Origin: an uncultured Verrucomicrobiota bacterium
GTDB lineage: Bacteria; Verrucomicrobiota; Verrucomicrobiia; Limisphaerales; UBA8199
Length of the DNA stretch: 46,322 bases
Direction of reading: 5' to 3'
Assembly: GCA_903873945.1 (NCBI GenBank)
Contig: CAIQQM010000268.1
Location: forward strand, 1-46,322
Made by a program: the position numbers and the translations under genes. The notes beneath the pieces are model-generated. The model saw nothing but the letters and a program-made list of their open reading frames with translations. It had not been told where the DNA came from and searched no databases. Below, piece after piece: positions 36,146-45,824 of this stretch (the first letter of the stretch is position 1; every line of letters begins with the position of its first letter).

Positions 36146-37342
36146 TCAGCGTTCGAGGCGGCAGCGCAGAACGTAAACAAGGGTTTTAACGGCCAGTTCC
36201 ACGAACAGGAACGGCTTGGCGATAAAATCCGTGCCGCCGCTCATGGTGGAATTGGCGCGGCTCTCGAAGTTAGTAAGGCTGGTAACAAATACCACAGGCG
36301 TCTTCTTATGCGCCGGCAGAGTGCGCAGTTTGGCGCACAACTCGAACCCGCTCATTCCCGGCATATCCACGTCGAGGATGATCAGGTCAAATGGCTTCTC
36401 GGAAATGAGCTTGTAGGCAGCCTCTCCGTCTTCCGCGCTGATGGCTGCCAACTTGGCTTTTCCCAGCGCAAACGTCACCGCGCGGCGGGAGATGGCTTCA
36501 TCGTCCACCACGAGAATGTTAGCTGGCGGCATCCTTTGCTTCTCTGGCAGGATGCCATGTTCAAACAGGATGCCGAGGAAATCAACCGCCGAAGCCACTG
36601 TCCTTACCGTCGAGGCGTTCAGGTTTTTGGGTTTCTCATGCAGCTCCTTGAGTAGCGCCTCCAGAGCGTCTGACATCTGTGCTATGAGATGCAGGCCAAC
36701 GATGCCGCCACTGCCGGTTAGCGTGTGAACGTGGTGACACATTTCTTGAATCTGTTTCAGACGCAGCGGCTCATCCTTCTCCGCCTTGGTAATTCCCTGG
36801 AGCAAGCCCCTCAGAGAACCCAGCGTGCCTGGCAGGCTTTTGATAAAGTTGTTCCGCAAATCGTTCAGGAACTCTTCGTCCGAATCGCTTGCGGCACCTT
36901 GAGCCGCAGTCGGTTCTGCCAGGAATGGAATCGGGGTTTCAGCCGGCGGCTGAACCGTCTCCGTCTGCTTGTCGCTGCCCGCCAGCGCGGACCGCACAAT
37001 ATCGATAACCTGCTTTGGTGTGCAGTTGGCTTTCGAAAGACATTTAGTCGCCCCGGCTACCCAAGCTTCCTGTACCATACTTGTAAGGTATGTGTTCGAG
37101 AAGATAATGACAGGCAACCGTTGTAGCTCGGGCTCGGACCGGATTGTCTTCAACACCTCCAACCCCGACGTTTGGGGGAGCATTAAATCAAGAAGCACCG
37201 CGTCGGGGCGAAAACTGCGGATTAAATCAAGCCCAGCTTGCCCGTCCAAAGCGATTTCCGCATTAAAACCCTCGACCAAAAACTTGTTGCGATAAATATT
37301 GGCAACAATTTTGTCATCATCAACGATCAACACCTTGTTCAT
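36146..37342 (-). CDS. response regulator with REC-Hpt-REC layout
   Basis: A 398-residue signalling protein. The first receiver domain (residues 1-120) has acidic pair DDD at 8-10, phospho-acceptor Asp52 and Lys104. The middle is a histidine phosphotransfer-like helical domain (about 155-245) whose candidate phospho-His is His206 in HVHTLTGSGG. The second receiver (about 274-395) has Asp324 in LDVDMPGMSG and the KPF lysine. No DNA-binding or enzymatic output domain is present, so it probably relays phosphate. It begins eight bases after the stop of the hybrid kinase gene and is almost surely its partner. Confidence 0.88.
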   Translation of the reverse strand: MNKVLIVDDDKIVANIYRNKFLVEGFNAEIALDGQAGLDLIRSFRPDAVLLDLMLPQTSGLEVLKTIRSEPELQRLPVIIFSNTYLTSMVQEAWVAGATKCLSKANCTPKQVIDIVRSALAGSDKQTETVQPPAETPIPFLAEPTAAQGAASDSDEEFLNDLRNNFIKSLPGTLGSLRGLLQGITKAEKDEPLRLKQIQEMCHHVHTLTGSGGIVGLHLIAQMSDALEALLKELHEKPKNLNASTVRTVASAVDFLGILFEHGILPEKQRMPPANILVVDDEAISRRAVTFALGKAKLAAISAEDGEAAYKLISEKPFDLIILDVDMPGMSGFELCAKLRTLPAHKKTPVVFVTSLTNFESRANSTMSGGTDFIAKPFLFVELAVKTLVYVLRCRLER

Positions 37343-37350
37343 GCCTGGGA

Positions 37351-39819
37351 TTATGTGGTCGGGTTGGTGTGGCGGGCGATATACTCTTCGAGAAAATTAC
37401 GAATGGTTTCAAATTCCCGGCGGATTTCCTTGCCGAGTTGGGCGGCATTGGTGAGTTTTTCTTCGATGCCTTGTCGTTCCAACTCGCGTAGTAGCGGCGC
37501 CAGACGCCTCATTCCGCAGGTAGCGCTGGCCCCCGCGCAACTGTGTGCTAGGTGTCGGACTTCCTGGGATTCACCGGCTTGAATGGCGGCTCCGAGGTGA
37601 TCAAGTTGACCAGCCGTCTGTTCCAAGTATAGCGTCACCAATTCGCGGAGATTTTCCGGGTTGCCATCAGTAAAATCAAGCAACCGGTCCATGTCCACCG
37701 GGGATTCCTCGTTTGGATCGGCTGTCTTGCTCGGCTGCGACATGGCTCGGGTTTCAACGGTGGCTTCCGGGACTCCGGTAATTGCTGCCTTGTTACCCCA
37801 TCGTTCCAACACCGCTCGAATGTCCTCCAGCCGCACTGGCTTGGCAAGATAATCATCCATGCCGGCGGTCAAACATTTCTCCCGATCTCCCTGCATTGCT
37901 TTAGCTGTCATGGCGACAATGATGATGGGCGATTTGTAATTCGGATATTGCGATTTCTGCTGTTGTCTCTCGCGCAGAATGCGGGTGGCTTCCAACCCAT
38001 CCATTTCCGGCATCATTACATCCATGAAGACTAGGTCATATGGCTGGCGGTCGAATGCCGCCAGTGCTTCTACGCCGTTGGCTGCCAGATCGGCCCGGTA
38101 ACCCATCTGTTGTAGTAACCGGAAGGCGACCTTTTGGTTAATGACATTGTCATCACACAGTAGAATGCGCAGGGGCAGGCGAATGGCGAGCGTAGAGTCC
38201 GGTTTCGCTTTGGCCGGGGCGATTGCGGTAGCTGGTTGAGCGCCGGATACGGCGCGGATTAGTGCTTTGTGTAGCTGGGCAGACTTGACCGGTTTCATCA
38301 CACTGCTTGCGAACCCGGCCTTGATAAAATCCGGATGGTCAGAAGTTCGTGCCCTTGCGGAAGTCAGTAACACGAGCGGCATCTTCGCTCGCTCGGGTAG
38401 CTTGCGGATTTCACCCGCCACGGCCAGGCCGTCCATGTCCGGCATTTGCATGTCCAGAACCGCCAAATCAAACTTCTCGCCGGTTCGTAGCCATTCCAAA
38501 GCTTCCGCCGAGTTATGCGAACCACGTGCAATCATGCCCCACTTGCTCGCTTGCATTGTCACGGCACGGCAACTTGCAGGATTGTCGTCTAAAACCAAGA
38601 GGTGCAAACCACTCAACTGCGGATGCTTTTCTTCCAGCGCGGGTTGCGGCGTTTCAGGAGCGGCTGGCAAGGGCAGGGTGAAGTGAAAGGTGGAACCTTT
38701 TCCCGGTACGCTCTCCACCCATATTTTGCCTCCCATTAATTCGACCAGTTGTTTGCTGATTGCTAGGCCCAGCCCCGTGCCGCCATAGTGGCGGGCTATC
38801 GAAGCATCCGCCTGGCTGAACAATTTGAATAGCCGGATCAGTCGGTCTTCCGGGATGCCAATGCCGGTATCGCGAACCGAAAAATGCAATTGCCACGGTT
38901 CCGCACGCTTCGGATTGGGCGCCGAATCCGGCAGGATTTCCACGCGCACGACGACCTCGCCCGAGGCGGTGAACTTGATCCCGTTGCTCAGCAGGTTGAC
39001 CAGCACCTGCCGCAGCCGCGTGACATCCCCGAGCACCCGGGCGGGAATGCTGTCATAGATTTGGCACACGAGCTCCAGATTTTTTTCCGCCGCTCTCACC
39101 GCCAAAAGGTCGAGGCTGTCCTCAATGCACGATCGCAAGTGAAACGGCTGGTTCTCCAGCTCGAGTTTGCCTGACTCGATCTTTGAAAAATCCAGTATGT
39201 CGTTGATAATTGTCAGCAGAGATTCGCTGCTGGAGTAAATCGTTTCTACATAACCGCGTTGTTCGTGAGTAAGCGGCGTTTCGAGCAGCAACCCGGACAT
39301 GGCGATGATGCCGTTCATCGGCGTGCGGATCTCATGGCTCATGTTGGCCAGAAATTCCGCTTTGGCCCGGGCTGCTGTCTCTGCCGCCACTCGGGCTGCG
39401 AGTAAATCGTGATTGGCCCGGGTAAACTCATCCTGCAGATGTTTGGCTTGTAAGGCGACCCGGACCCGTATCCGCAATTCCGCCGGTTCGAATGGCTTAG
39501 TCACGTAATCCACCGCTCCCAGCTCGAACCCCCGCACCTTGTCATTCGTGGTGTTCCTGGCGGTCAGCACGATGATTGGAACGGACTTGACTTCAGGCGC
39601 GGCTTTGAGCTTTGGCAGCAAATCAAACCCGTTCATGTCCGGTAAGCCGAGATCTAGTAAAATTAAATCCCACGGTCTCTTTCGAACCATCTCTAGCGCT
39701 TCGGCCCCGTCTTTGACGCTGTGGATTGTTATGTTGTCGTCTTCCAGAACGGCACCCAGCAATTCAGGTATTTTTGGATCGTCATCGATCAACAATACAT
39801 GTGATGCGGGCAAATTCAT
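37351..39819 (-). CDS. cytoplasmic hybrid histidine kinase (REC-HisKA-HATPase-REC-REC-Hpt)
   Basis: An 822-residue kinase without membrane segments. Order: receiver (residues 1-125, Asp56), coiled-coil linker (130-153), HisKA with phospho-His162 in [15 protein letters not shown], HATPase (about 275-400, with [20 protein letters not shown] and [14 protein letters not shown]), two more receivers (about 407-525 with [10 protein letters not shown]; about 548-675 with [10 protein letters not shown]), and a C-terminal Hpt domain with [14 protein letters not shown]. The layout is like BarA but with an N-terminal receiver in place of a sensor, so its input is probably another kinase. The REC-Hpt-REC gene follows. 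Confidence 0.93.
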   Translation of the reverse strand: MNLPASHVLLIDDDPKIPELLGAVLEDDNITIHSVKDGAEALEMVRKRPWDLILLDLGLPDMNGFDLLPKLKAAPEVKSVPIIVLTARNTTNDKVRGFELGAVDYVTKPFEPAELRIRVRVALQAKHLQDEFTRANHDLLAARVAAETAARAKAEFLANMSHEIRTPMNGIIAMSGLLLETPLTHEQRGYVETIYSSSESLLTIINDILDFSKIESGKLELENQPFHLRSCIEDSLDLLAVRAAEKNLELVCQIYDSIPARVLGDVTRLRQVLVNLLSNGIKFTASGEVVVRVEILPDSAPNPKRAEPWQLHFSVRDTGIGIPEDRLIRLFKLFSQADASIARHYGGTGLGLAISKQLVELMGGKIWVESVPGKGSTFHFTLPLPAAPETPQPALEEKHPQLSGLHLLVLDDNPASCRAVTMQASKWGMIARGSHNSAEALEWLRTGEKFDLAVLDMQMPDMDGLAVAGEIRKLPERAKMPLVLLTSARARTSDHPDFIKAGFASSVMKPVKSAQLHKALIRAVSGAQPATAIAPAKAKPDSTLAIRLPLRILLCDDNVINQKVAFRLLQQMGYRADLAANGVEALAAFDRQPYDLVFMDVMMPEMDGLEATRILRERQQQKSQYPNYKSPIIIVAMTAKAMQGDREKCLTAGMDDYLAKPVRLEDIRAVLERWGNKAAITGVPEATVETRAMSQPSKTADPNEESPVDMDRLLDFTDGNPENLRELVTLYLEQTAGQLDHLGAAIQAGESQEVRHLAHSCAGASATCGMRRLAPLLRELERQGIEEKLTNAAQLGKEIRREFETIRNFLEEYIARHTNPTT

Positions 39820-39900
39820 GGTCTGGCGTAGTTCGCAATTCCTGTCGGATCTCTTCTCAATGTGCTAAATCGATTCTGATCAAGCACATTCAACACCAAT

Positions 39901-40098
39901 TTACGCCAGCCGCCAATCTGATTTTGCCTGTCTTTCCAACTCGATTTTCACAGGTCCTTCGAGGTACGAGAACTCGCGCGCGTCTAAAAACTGGACAAGC
40001 TGCCCGAGTATTGTCAGAGCAGCCGCGAGTGAGGCCTTGGGGTTGATGACCGATAAATGACGGCGTTCTTTGCAAAGAAACATTTGCAAGGAGTGCAT
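39901..40098 (-). CDS. possible small protein, unknown
   Basis: A 65-residue frame starting MHSLQMFLCKERRHLSVINP, with an amphipathic middle (ASLAAALTILGQLVQFLD). No ribosome site is seen before the ATG, and I recognise no family. It lies 81 bases upstream of the hybrid kinase on the same strand and would overlap the leader region of the E1-alpha gene. It may be a real leader gene or chance. Confidence 0.28.
   Translation of the reverse strand: MHSLQMFLCKERRHLSVINPKASLAAALTILGQLVQFLDAREFSYLEGPVKIELERQAKSDWRLA
40066..40079. promoter_or_regulatory. 14-bp perfect palindrome upstream of the E1-alpha gene, possible operator
   Basis: TTCTTTGCAAAGAA reads the same on both strands and ends 41 bases before the E1-alpha start codon. 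Position and symmetry would suit a dimeric regulator, but no promoter boxes can be placed with confidence and no regulator gene lies next to it. Confidence 0.3.
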
Positions 40099-40120
40099 CT
40101 AGACAGCTAAATTCCGGACC

Positions 40121-41149
40121 ATGCTTCACACTGTGCTCAACCCTGGTGCGGTTGGCGAGGTCTCTTCAATCTGTGATGCGCATATTAAGGCGTACCGCAT
40201 TATGTTGCTCGCGCGCGTTCTGGATGACAAATTTGCCAGCCTTTATCGCATGGGCAAGATGCATGGCGGGGTTTTCTTGGGGCGCGGCCAGGAAGCTTTG
40301 AGCGCTTCCGTGGGTCTGGCTTTACGGAAAGGTGATATTTTTGCCCCTCTTATCCGTGATACTGCGGGGCGATTAGCGTTTGGTGAGCCGGTGCTTGATG
40401 CGGTACGCACTCAATTTGGGTCGCCGTTGGGTCCCATGCGCGCTCGCGACGGAAACGTCCACCGCGGCCGGCCAAAGGAGGGCTTGTTGGCGATGATTAG
40501 CCATTTGGGCGCGATGATCTCCGTTGTCAACGGCGCCCTTTTGGCCCGGCGCTTCAAAGGTGTCACGGGTGTTGTCGGGGCAACCTGCATTGGTGACGGC
40601 GCGACTTCTACCGGCGCCTTTCATGAAGCCGTGAACCAGGCCGCAGTCGAGAACTTGCCGCTCGTGCTGATCATTGCCAACAACCATTACGCTTATTCGA
40701 CTCCTAATGAGCGACAATTCGCCTGCCGCTCTCTTCTGGATAAGGCGGTCGGTTACGGCGTTGCCGGACAACAGGTGGATGGCACCGATCTTTCGGCCTG
40801 CCTTGGAGTCGTGGGTGACGCCGTGAGCCGTGCGAGGGCGGGGCGCGGCCCGCAAATGGTGGTGGCCTCCTTGCTGCGCCTTTGCGGCCATGGCGAACAT
40901 GACGACGCAAGCTACGTCAATTCTGACCTCAGGGCCGCTCCGGTCGGACGGGATTGCCTTAAAGTCGCCGAGGAGACTCTGTTTCGGCAAAATTGGGCCA
41001 ATGCGGCGGCGATTTCCCGCTGGCGTCATGACGCCGTCCAGAAAGTGGAGGAAGCCGTTGCCAAAGTGCAGCGTGAGCCCAACCCGGATCCCTATAAGGA
41101 AGACTGGTGCGCTCTGGCTTCCAAACACCTCAGCGAAGGGAATGAGTGA
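40121..41149 (+). CDS. 2-oxoacid dehydrogenase E1 component, alpha subunit
   Basis: A 342-residue thiamine-diphosphate enzyme subunit. The ThDP motif runs from GDGATSTGAFHEA (GDG at 158-160) to ANNHYAYSTP (Asn187-Asn188). GHGEHDDASY matches the loop around the phosphorylation site in E1-alpha proteins. With the beta subunit it decarboxylates a 2-oxoacid and transfers the acyl group to E2 lipoate. Pyruvate, branched-chain 2-oxoacids and acetoin remain possible; sequence alone does not decide. It starts the E1-alpha, E1-beta, E2 operon. Confidence 0.9.
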   Translation: MLHTVLNPGAVGEVSSICDAHIKAYRIMLLARVLDDKFASLYRMGKMHGGVFLGRGQEALSASVGLALRKGDIFAPLIRDTAGRLAFGEPVLDAVRTQFGSPLGPMRARDGNVHRGRPKEGLLAMISHLGAMISVVNGALLARRFKGVTGVVGATCIGDGATSTGAFHEAVNQAAVENLPLVLIIANNHYAYSTPNERQFACRSLLDKAVGYGVAGQQVDGTDLSACLGVVGDAVSRARAGRGPQMVVASLLRLCGHGEHDDASYVNSDLRAAPVGRDCLKVAEETLFRQNWANAAAISRWRHDAVQKVEEAVAKVQREPNPDPYKEDWCALASKHLSEGNE

Positions 41150-41177
41150 AAGCGAAAACCAGTTCTGCTGAATACCC

Positions 41178-42143
41178 ATGAGCATCACCTACCTCGAAGC
41201 CATTCGTGCCGCGCAAGCGCGCGCGCTGGCGGATGATCCCCGTGTCTTTATTTACGGGCAGGATGTCGGTGCATTCGGCGGGGCGTTTAAAGCCACAAAA
41301 AACCTGGCTATTGAATTCCCCGGCCGCGTGATTGATGCGCCAATCAGCGAGGATGCTATGCTCGGCCTCGCTGTTGGCGCCGCAATTGAGGGTATGCGGC
41401 CTATCATCGAGATCCAATTCGCGGATTTTTCGACTACTGGATTCAACCAGATTGTTAATCAAGCCGCCACTTTGTATTGGCGGACGAATGTTCCATGCCC
41501 GATTACCGTCCGCCTCCCTTCCGGTGGCACTTCCGGCAGCGGCCCGTTTCACAGCCAGAGCATGGAAGCCTTGTATGCCCATTATCCCGGCCTCATCGTC
41601 ATGACGCCGGCAACGGTCGAAGATGCTTACAGTATGTTGCTTGAAGCCGTCGCCATTGACGACCCTGTCATCTTTTGCGAGCACAAATATCTTTATTACC
41701 ATTTGAAAGCAGAGGCCCTGCCGACTGAAGCCATGCCTGTTGGCAAGGCGCGGATTGCCCGCGCCGGTCGGGATCTGACCTTGGTGGCATACAGCGCTAT
41801 GCTGCACGAAGCTCTCGCTGTCGCCGAAGAACTTGTTTCCGAAGGAACCGAAATCGAGGTCGTTGACCTCCGGTGCGTCAAACCGCTCGACACCGACACC
41901 GTGATGGCCTCGGTCGCCCGCACGGGAAGATTATTGTGTGTCGGCGAGGCATGGCCGTGGGGGGGCGTCACGGCCGAGGTCGTTGCCCGCGTCGCTGCCG
42001 AGGGCTTCGATCTGCTCGATGCTCCTCCGCAGCGTCTTAATGCCAAGGACACACCGGTGCCTTATCACCCAGCCCTTTGGGCCGCTCATCGGCCTACCGC
42101 TCGCAGCATTGCGGCCGCGGCGCGCCGCCTGTTGCGCTTGTGA
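41178..42143 (+). CDS. 2-oxoacid dehydrogenase E1 component, beta subunit
   Basis: A 321-residue transketolase-like subunit. The N-terminal domain shows MSITYLEAIRAAQARALADDPRVFIYGQDVGAFGG and the conserved glutamate-bearing DAPISEDAMLGLAVGAAIEGMRPIIEIQFADF; the C-terminal domain has VVDLRCVKPLDTDTV and LCVGEAWPWGGV. Together with the alpha subunit it forms the E1 heterotetramer, whose active sites lie between subunits. It starts 28 bases after E1-alpha, and E2 follows after 70 bases. Confidence 0.93.
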   Translation: MSITYLEAIRAAQARALADDPRVFIYGQDVGAFGGAFKATKNLAIEFPGRVIDAPISEDAMLGLAVGAAIEGMRPIIEIQFADFSTTGFNQIVNQAATLYWRTNVPCPITVRLPSGGTSGSGPFHSQSMEALYAHYPGLIVMTPATVEDAYSMLLEAVAIDDPVIFCEHKYLYYHLKAEALPTEAMPVGKARIARAGRDLTLVAYSAMLHEALAVAEELVSEGTEIEVVDLRCVKPLDTDTVMASVARTGRLLCVGEAWPWGGVTAEVVARVAAEGFDLLDAPPQRLNAKDTPVPYHPALWAAHRPTARSIAAAARRLLRL

Positions 42144-42213
42144 ACCAACGATGAATATCCCAAGCACAACCTTTCAGTTCCCTGTTTCCTCAAATTCTTG
42201 ACCCGTCAAAACC

Positions 42214-43422
42214 ATGCCTTCCATCCCTATCATCATGCCCCAACTCGGCGAATCCATTGCCGAAGCCACGGTCATTAATCTGCTGGTCAAAGTCGGCGAT
42301 CATGTCTTGACAGATCAGGACATCATTGAAGTCGAGACCAACAAGGCGACTATGAATGTAGCTTCGCCATGCCCGGGCCGCGTGGAGAAATTCCTTGTTA
42401 ACCTGAACGAAAGCTACGCCGTCGGCACAGTTCTCGGTTATCTCGAAGCGAGCTCGGAAGACGCCGTTCGCCTGGGCTTGGATACGCCGCCGCCGTCAAA
42501 GCCTGCGGATGACACCGAGGCTGAGTCTGATACAGCTTTCAAAACCAAAGCCAATGGCTTGCGTAAGAGCGTCAAGCCTACAGTGCGCGGACTTCCTGTG
42601 CCGGCCAATGCTGCCGGCGCCAGTTATATGTCCCCGCGCATGAGAGCCCGCATGTTGGAGCTTGGCTTGCACGCCGCTGACCTTGCAGGACTTCCTGGCC
42701 GTGGCGCTGCCGGGCGCGTCACCATTCAGGACTTTGAGAACTTCATCACCAACCTCGAGAAACACAAATTGAGTCAGGCCTCAAGCATGCGCGTGGCTGT
42801 GGCTGATGCGATGCGCCGTAGTTGGACGCGGCCGTTGGCAACGGTGGCGGTGCCCGTGTGCTTTGATCCTTTGCTAAACCATCGCAAGATCTGTGTTCCA
42901 AAGCCGGGGCCTGCCCTTTACGCTTTGCGCGCCCTGGCTGTCGCCCTTTCGGAGAACAGCACTCCTGCTGGGCGGCTCATCGGAAACAAAATCGTTCATC
43001 CTTCGGCGATCGATATCGGATTCGCTGTCGAAGTGGAGGAGGGGGTGCTGGTTCCTGTGATTCGCCATGCCGACACGCGCCCGCTTAAGGAACTTGTCCC
43101 GCACTACGATGAGCTGATTAAGTTGGCGCATCAGCGGAAGTTGCCGCCGGATGCCACTGGCGGTTCTATTGCCACCGTTACCAATTTCGGCACCTTCGGC
43201 CTCACTTGGGCCACTCCAATCCCCCTTCCGGAGCAAACCCTCGTGCTCGGAATGGGTGCCGCCCGGCGTGAGCCTTTTTGGGACGAAGCCCAAGGCCGGT
43301 TTGTGCCGGTTATGGAAGCAAATGTCACTTTGAGCTTCGACCATCGCGTCCTCGATGGAGGTGCAGCCGGTCGTTTGATAGCGCGAGTGGCTCAGTTGCT
43401 GGCCCAGCCAGAGCAGCTGTAA
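42214..43422 (+). CDS. 2-oxoacid dehydrogenase E2 component (dihydrolipoamide acyltransferase)
   Basis: A 402-residue E2 with a single lipoyl domain (residues 3-78; Lys44 in VETNKATMNVAS is the lipoylation site), a linker, a peripheral subunit-binding domain (about 135-172, SPRMRARMLELGLHAADLAG, GRGAAGRVTIQDF) and the catalytic core ending in SFDHRVLDGGAAGRL with His377 and Asp381. It passes the acyl group from E1 to CoA. The usual acidic D before the lipoyl lysine is Asn here. No E3 (dihydrolipoamide dehydrogenase) gene follows in the window, so E3 must be shared from elsewhere. Confidence 0.92.
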   Translation: MPSIPIIMPQLGESIAEATVINLLVKVGDHVLTDQDIIEVETNKATMNVASPCPGRVEKFLVNLNESYAVGTVLGYLEASSEDAVRLGLDTPPPSKPADDTEAESDTAFKTKANGLRKSVKPTVRGLPVPANAAGASYMSPRMRARMLELGLHAADLAGLPGRGAAGRVTIQDFENFITNLEKHKLSQASSMRVAVADAMRRSWTRPLATVAVPVCFDPLLNHRKICVPKPGPALYALRALAVALSENSTPAGRLIGNKIVHPSAIDIGFAVEVEEGVLVPVIRHADTRPLKELVPHYDELIKLAHQRKLPPDATGGSIATVTNFGTFGLTWATPIPLPEQTLVLGMGAARREPFWDEAQGRFVPVMEANVTLSFDHRVLDGGAAGRLIARVAQLLAQPEQL

Positions 43423-43472
43423 AAAAATCTCTCTTTCCCGGTGGGTCTTGACGGGTTAGACGTGTAGCTGAA

Positions 43473-45824
43473 ATGATTTTGGGAAGTTCATTATTGGACG
43501 GGCCCGTGCCGAAATCCGACCCTGTACTGACGATGGCATCTACCCCTGTTATGGCTCGGTCACGTTTTTCAGCGTGGCTGGTTGCAGTATTGCTGTTGCT
43601 CGTGACGGTTTTCCTTTACTGGCCGGTGACGCGATGTGACTTTGTCAACTATGACGATCAGGGATATGTCACTGAGAATCCGCATGTTCAGGGCGATTTG
43701 AACTGGGAGGGGGTGAAATGGGCTTTTTTGAACCCTGTGGTCGCCAATTGGCACCCCTTAACGGTGTTATCTCACATGGTGGATTGCCAGCTCTTCGGAC
43801 TGAACCCCTGGGGCCATCACCTGACCAGCCTGTTGCTGCATGCCGTCAACACCCTTCTGGTCTTTTTCTTGTTACGCACCCTGACGGGTGCGCTCTGGCG
43901 GAGCGTGTTGGTGGCCGCCCTGTTCGGGCTGCACCCGTTGCATGTGGAATCGGTGGCGTGGGTGGCGGAGCGGAAGGACGTGTTGAGCACGTGCTTCGGG
44001 TTACTCGCGCTGCTGTTTTACATCCGTTACGCCCGGGGGAGACCGCCGTGCGCGGATCGCGGGTCGCCAGCTCTCGGTTCGACGTTGGATAGTGGAAGTT
44101 GGAAGTTGGGTGTTCGGCCATCCTCAGCCCTCAGTTATTGCCTCGCACTCTTTTTCTTCGCCTGCGGCCTGATGAGCAAGCCGATGTTGGTGACATGGCC
44201 GTTCGTCATGTTGCTGCTCGATGACTGGCCTCTTCGCCGCTTCCAACTCTCGATCTCCGCCTCATCTGTGCAATCCGTGGCTAAAAATCCGGGTTTGTGG
44301 CGCCTGGTGTTTGAGAAAATTCCCTTTTTCGCCCTCGCAGCGGTGATGAGCGTCGTGACCTTCGTCGTGCAGAAGCATGGAGGCGCTGTGACGGAGGGTG
44401 AAAACCTGCCTCTCGGCGCGCGTGGCGGAAACGCCCTGATTTCGTACTGCCGCTATCTGGGGAAGCTGTTCTGGCCTACGGATCTGGCCGTTTTCTATCC
44501 GCACCCTGGGCATTGGCCGATAGCGAAGGTTCTGCTGGCGGGCGGGTTGCTTCTAGGCATATCGGTGTTTTTTATTCTGAAGGGGCGGCGGTATCCGTTT
44601 TTGCTGATGGGCTGGCTGTGGTATTGCGGGACGCTGTTGCCCGTGATCGGGTTGGTGCAAGTGGGGGCTCACGCGATGGCGGATCGGTATACGTACCTTC
44701 CATCGCTTGGGGTGCTGATCCTGACAATCTGGGGCGCTTACGAACTGGTCAAGCGCTGGCGGTATCACGTGATTGTGTTGTCGGTGGCAGGTTCAGCCGC
44801 GCTTGTTCTCTGCATCGGGTTGACACGCCAGCAGATTGGTTATTGGAAGGACGGTGAAACCCTTTTTCAACATGCACTTGAAGTCACGGAGAATAATTCG
44901 CTCTCGCGCAACTGCTTCGGTGTCGCTCTCGGCAAAAAAAGCCAAATTAACGAAGCCATCATCCAATTTCAAGAAGCCATCCGTCTTAGACCGGATTACG
45001 CCGACGCTCACTACAATCTCGGTGGCGACCTCGTCAAGAAAGGCCGAGTCGACGAAGCTATCATCCAATACCAGAAAGCCATCCGTCTTAGACCGGATTA
45101 CGCCGACGCCCACTACAACCTCGGCACCGTCCTTGGCAAGAAAGGCCAAATCGACGAAGCCATCAGTCAACTCCAGGAAGCTGTCCACCTGAAACCAGAT
45201 TACGCCGAGGCTCACAACAACCTCGGTGTCGCCCTTGGCAAGAAAGGCCAAATCGACGAAGCCATCAGCCAATACCAGGAAGCCATCCGCCTGAAGCCGG
45301 ATTATGCCGATGCTCACTACAACCTTCAAAACGCCCTCGTCAAGAAAGACCAAACCGATGAGGCAATCGCTCAATTTCAGAAGGTCCTTGAATTTCAGCC
45401 AAACAATGCCCCGGCCCAAATCAATCTGGCTAACCTCCTGTCACGAATGGGGCGGTTGGATGAGGCGATTTTGCATTACCGGCGGGCGTTGGAAATTTGT
45501 CCCGGCGATGCGGGTTTGCTGAACAACCTGGCCTGGATTCGGGCGGCGAATGCGGAGGCGCGGTTTCGCGACGGTCCGGAGGCGGTGCGGTTGGCGGAGT
45601 GGGCTTGCCAGGTGACGGAATACAAGCAGCCGATGATTATGGGGACCTTGGCTGCGGCTTACGCCGAAGCGGGCCGGTTTGACGAAGCTGTGGCGATGGC
45701 GGAAAGAGCGCATGACATGGCGCTGGCTCTTGGCAAAAAGGAAGTGGCGGATAAGAACGAGGAGCTACTGCAGCTTTATAAGGCCCGCCAGCCCTATCAT
45801 GAACCAGTCGCAAAGGCGCAATGA
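43473..45824 (+). CDS. TMTC-like polytopic membrane protein with TPR tail
   Basis: A 783-residue protein. The first ~480 residues hold about ten membrane helices in the pattern of TMTC/DUF1736 proteins, with the Asp61-Asp62 pair in FVNYDDQGYVTENPHV, HPLHVESVAWVAERKDVLS and GAHAMADRYTYLPSLG. Eukaryotic TMTC proteins are O-mannosyltransferases of the GT-C type; a glycosyl-transfer role here is inference. From residue ~487 come at least six TPRs, four nearly identical. Two stretches (about residues 185-215 and 259-275) are made of dispersed repeat DNA read in frame and replace what should be short loops. The start is uncertain (ATG 43473 or 43533; no clear ribosome site). It stands 50 bases after the E2 gene. 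Confidence 0.85.
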   Translation: MILGSSLLDGPVPKSDPVLTMASTPVMARSRFSAWLVAVLLLLVTVFLYWPVTRCDFVNYDDQGYVTENPHVQGDLNWEGVKWAFLNPVVANWHPLTVLSHMVDCQLFGLNPWGHHLTSLLLHAVNTLLVFFLLRTLTGALWRSVLVAALFGLHPLHVESVAWVAERKDVLSTCFGLLALLFYIRYARGRPPCADRGSPALGSTLDSGSWKLGVRPSSALSYCLALFFFACGLMSKPMLVTWPFVMLLLDDWPLRRFQLSISASSVQSVAKNPGLWRLVFEKIPFFALAAVMSVVTFVVQKHGGAVTEGENLPLGARGGNALISYCRYLGKLFWPTDLAVFYPHPGHWPIAKVLLAGGLLLGISVFFILKGRRYPFLLMGWLWYCGTLLPVIGLVQVGAHAMADRYTYLPSLGVLILTIWGAYELVKRWRYHVIVLSVAGSAALVLCIGLTRQQIGYWKDGETLFQHALEVTENNSLSRNCFGVALGKKSQINEAIIQFQEAIRLRPDYADAHYNLGGDLVKKGRVDEAIIQYQKAIRLRPDYADAHYNLGTVLGKKGQIDEAISQLQEAVHLKPDYAEAHNNLGVALGKKGQIDEAISQYQEAIRLKPDYADAHYNLQNALVKKDQTDEAIAQFQKVLEFQPNNAPAQINLANLLSRMGRLDEAILHYRRALEICPGDAGLLNNLAWIRAANAEARFRDGPEAVRLAEWACQVTEYKQPMIMGTLAAAYAEAGRFDEAVAMAERAHDMALALGKKEVADKNEELLQLYKARQPYHEPVAKAQ
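44938..45345 (+). repeat. four 102-bp tandem repeats coding for TPRs
   Basis: The phrase GATTACGCCGACGC (with one or two changes) recurs at 44994, 45096, 45198 and 45300, exactly 102 bases apart, equal to one 34-residue TPR. DNA identity between neighbouring units is high, which suggests recent duplication or ongoing gene conversion. Confidence 0.85.
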
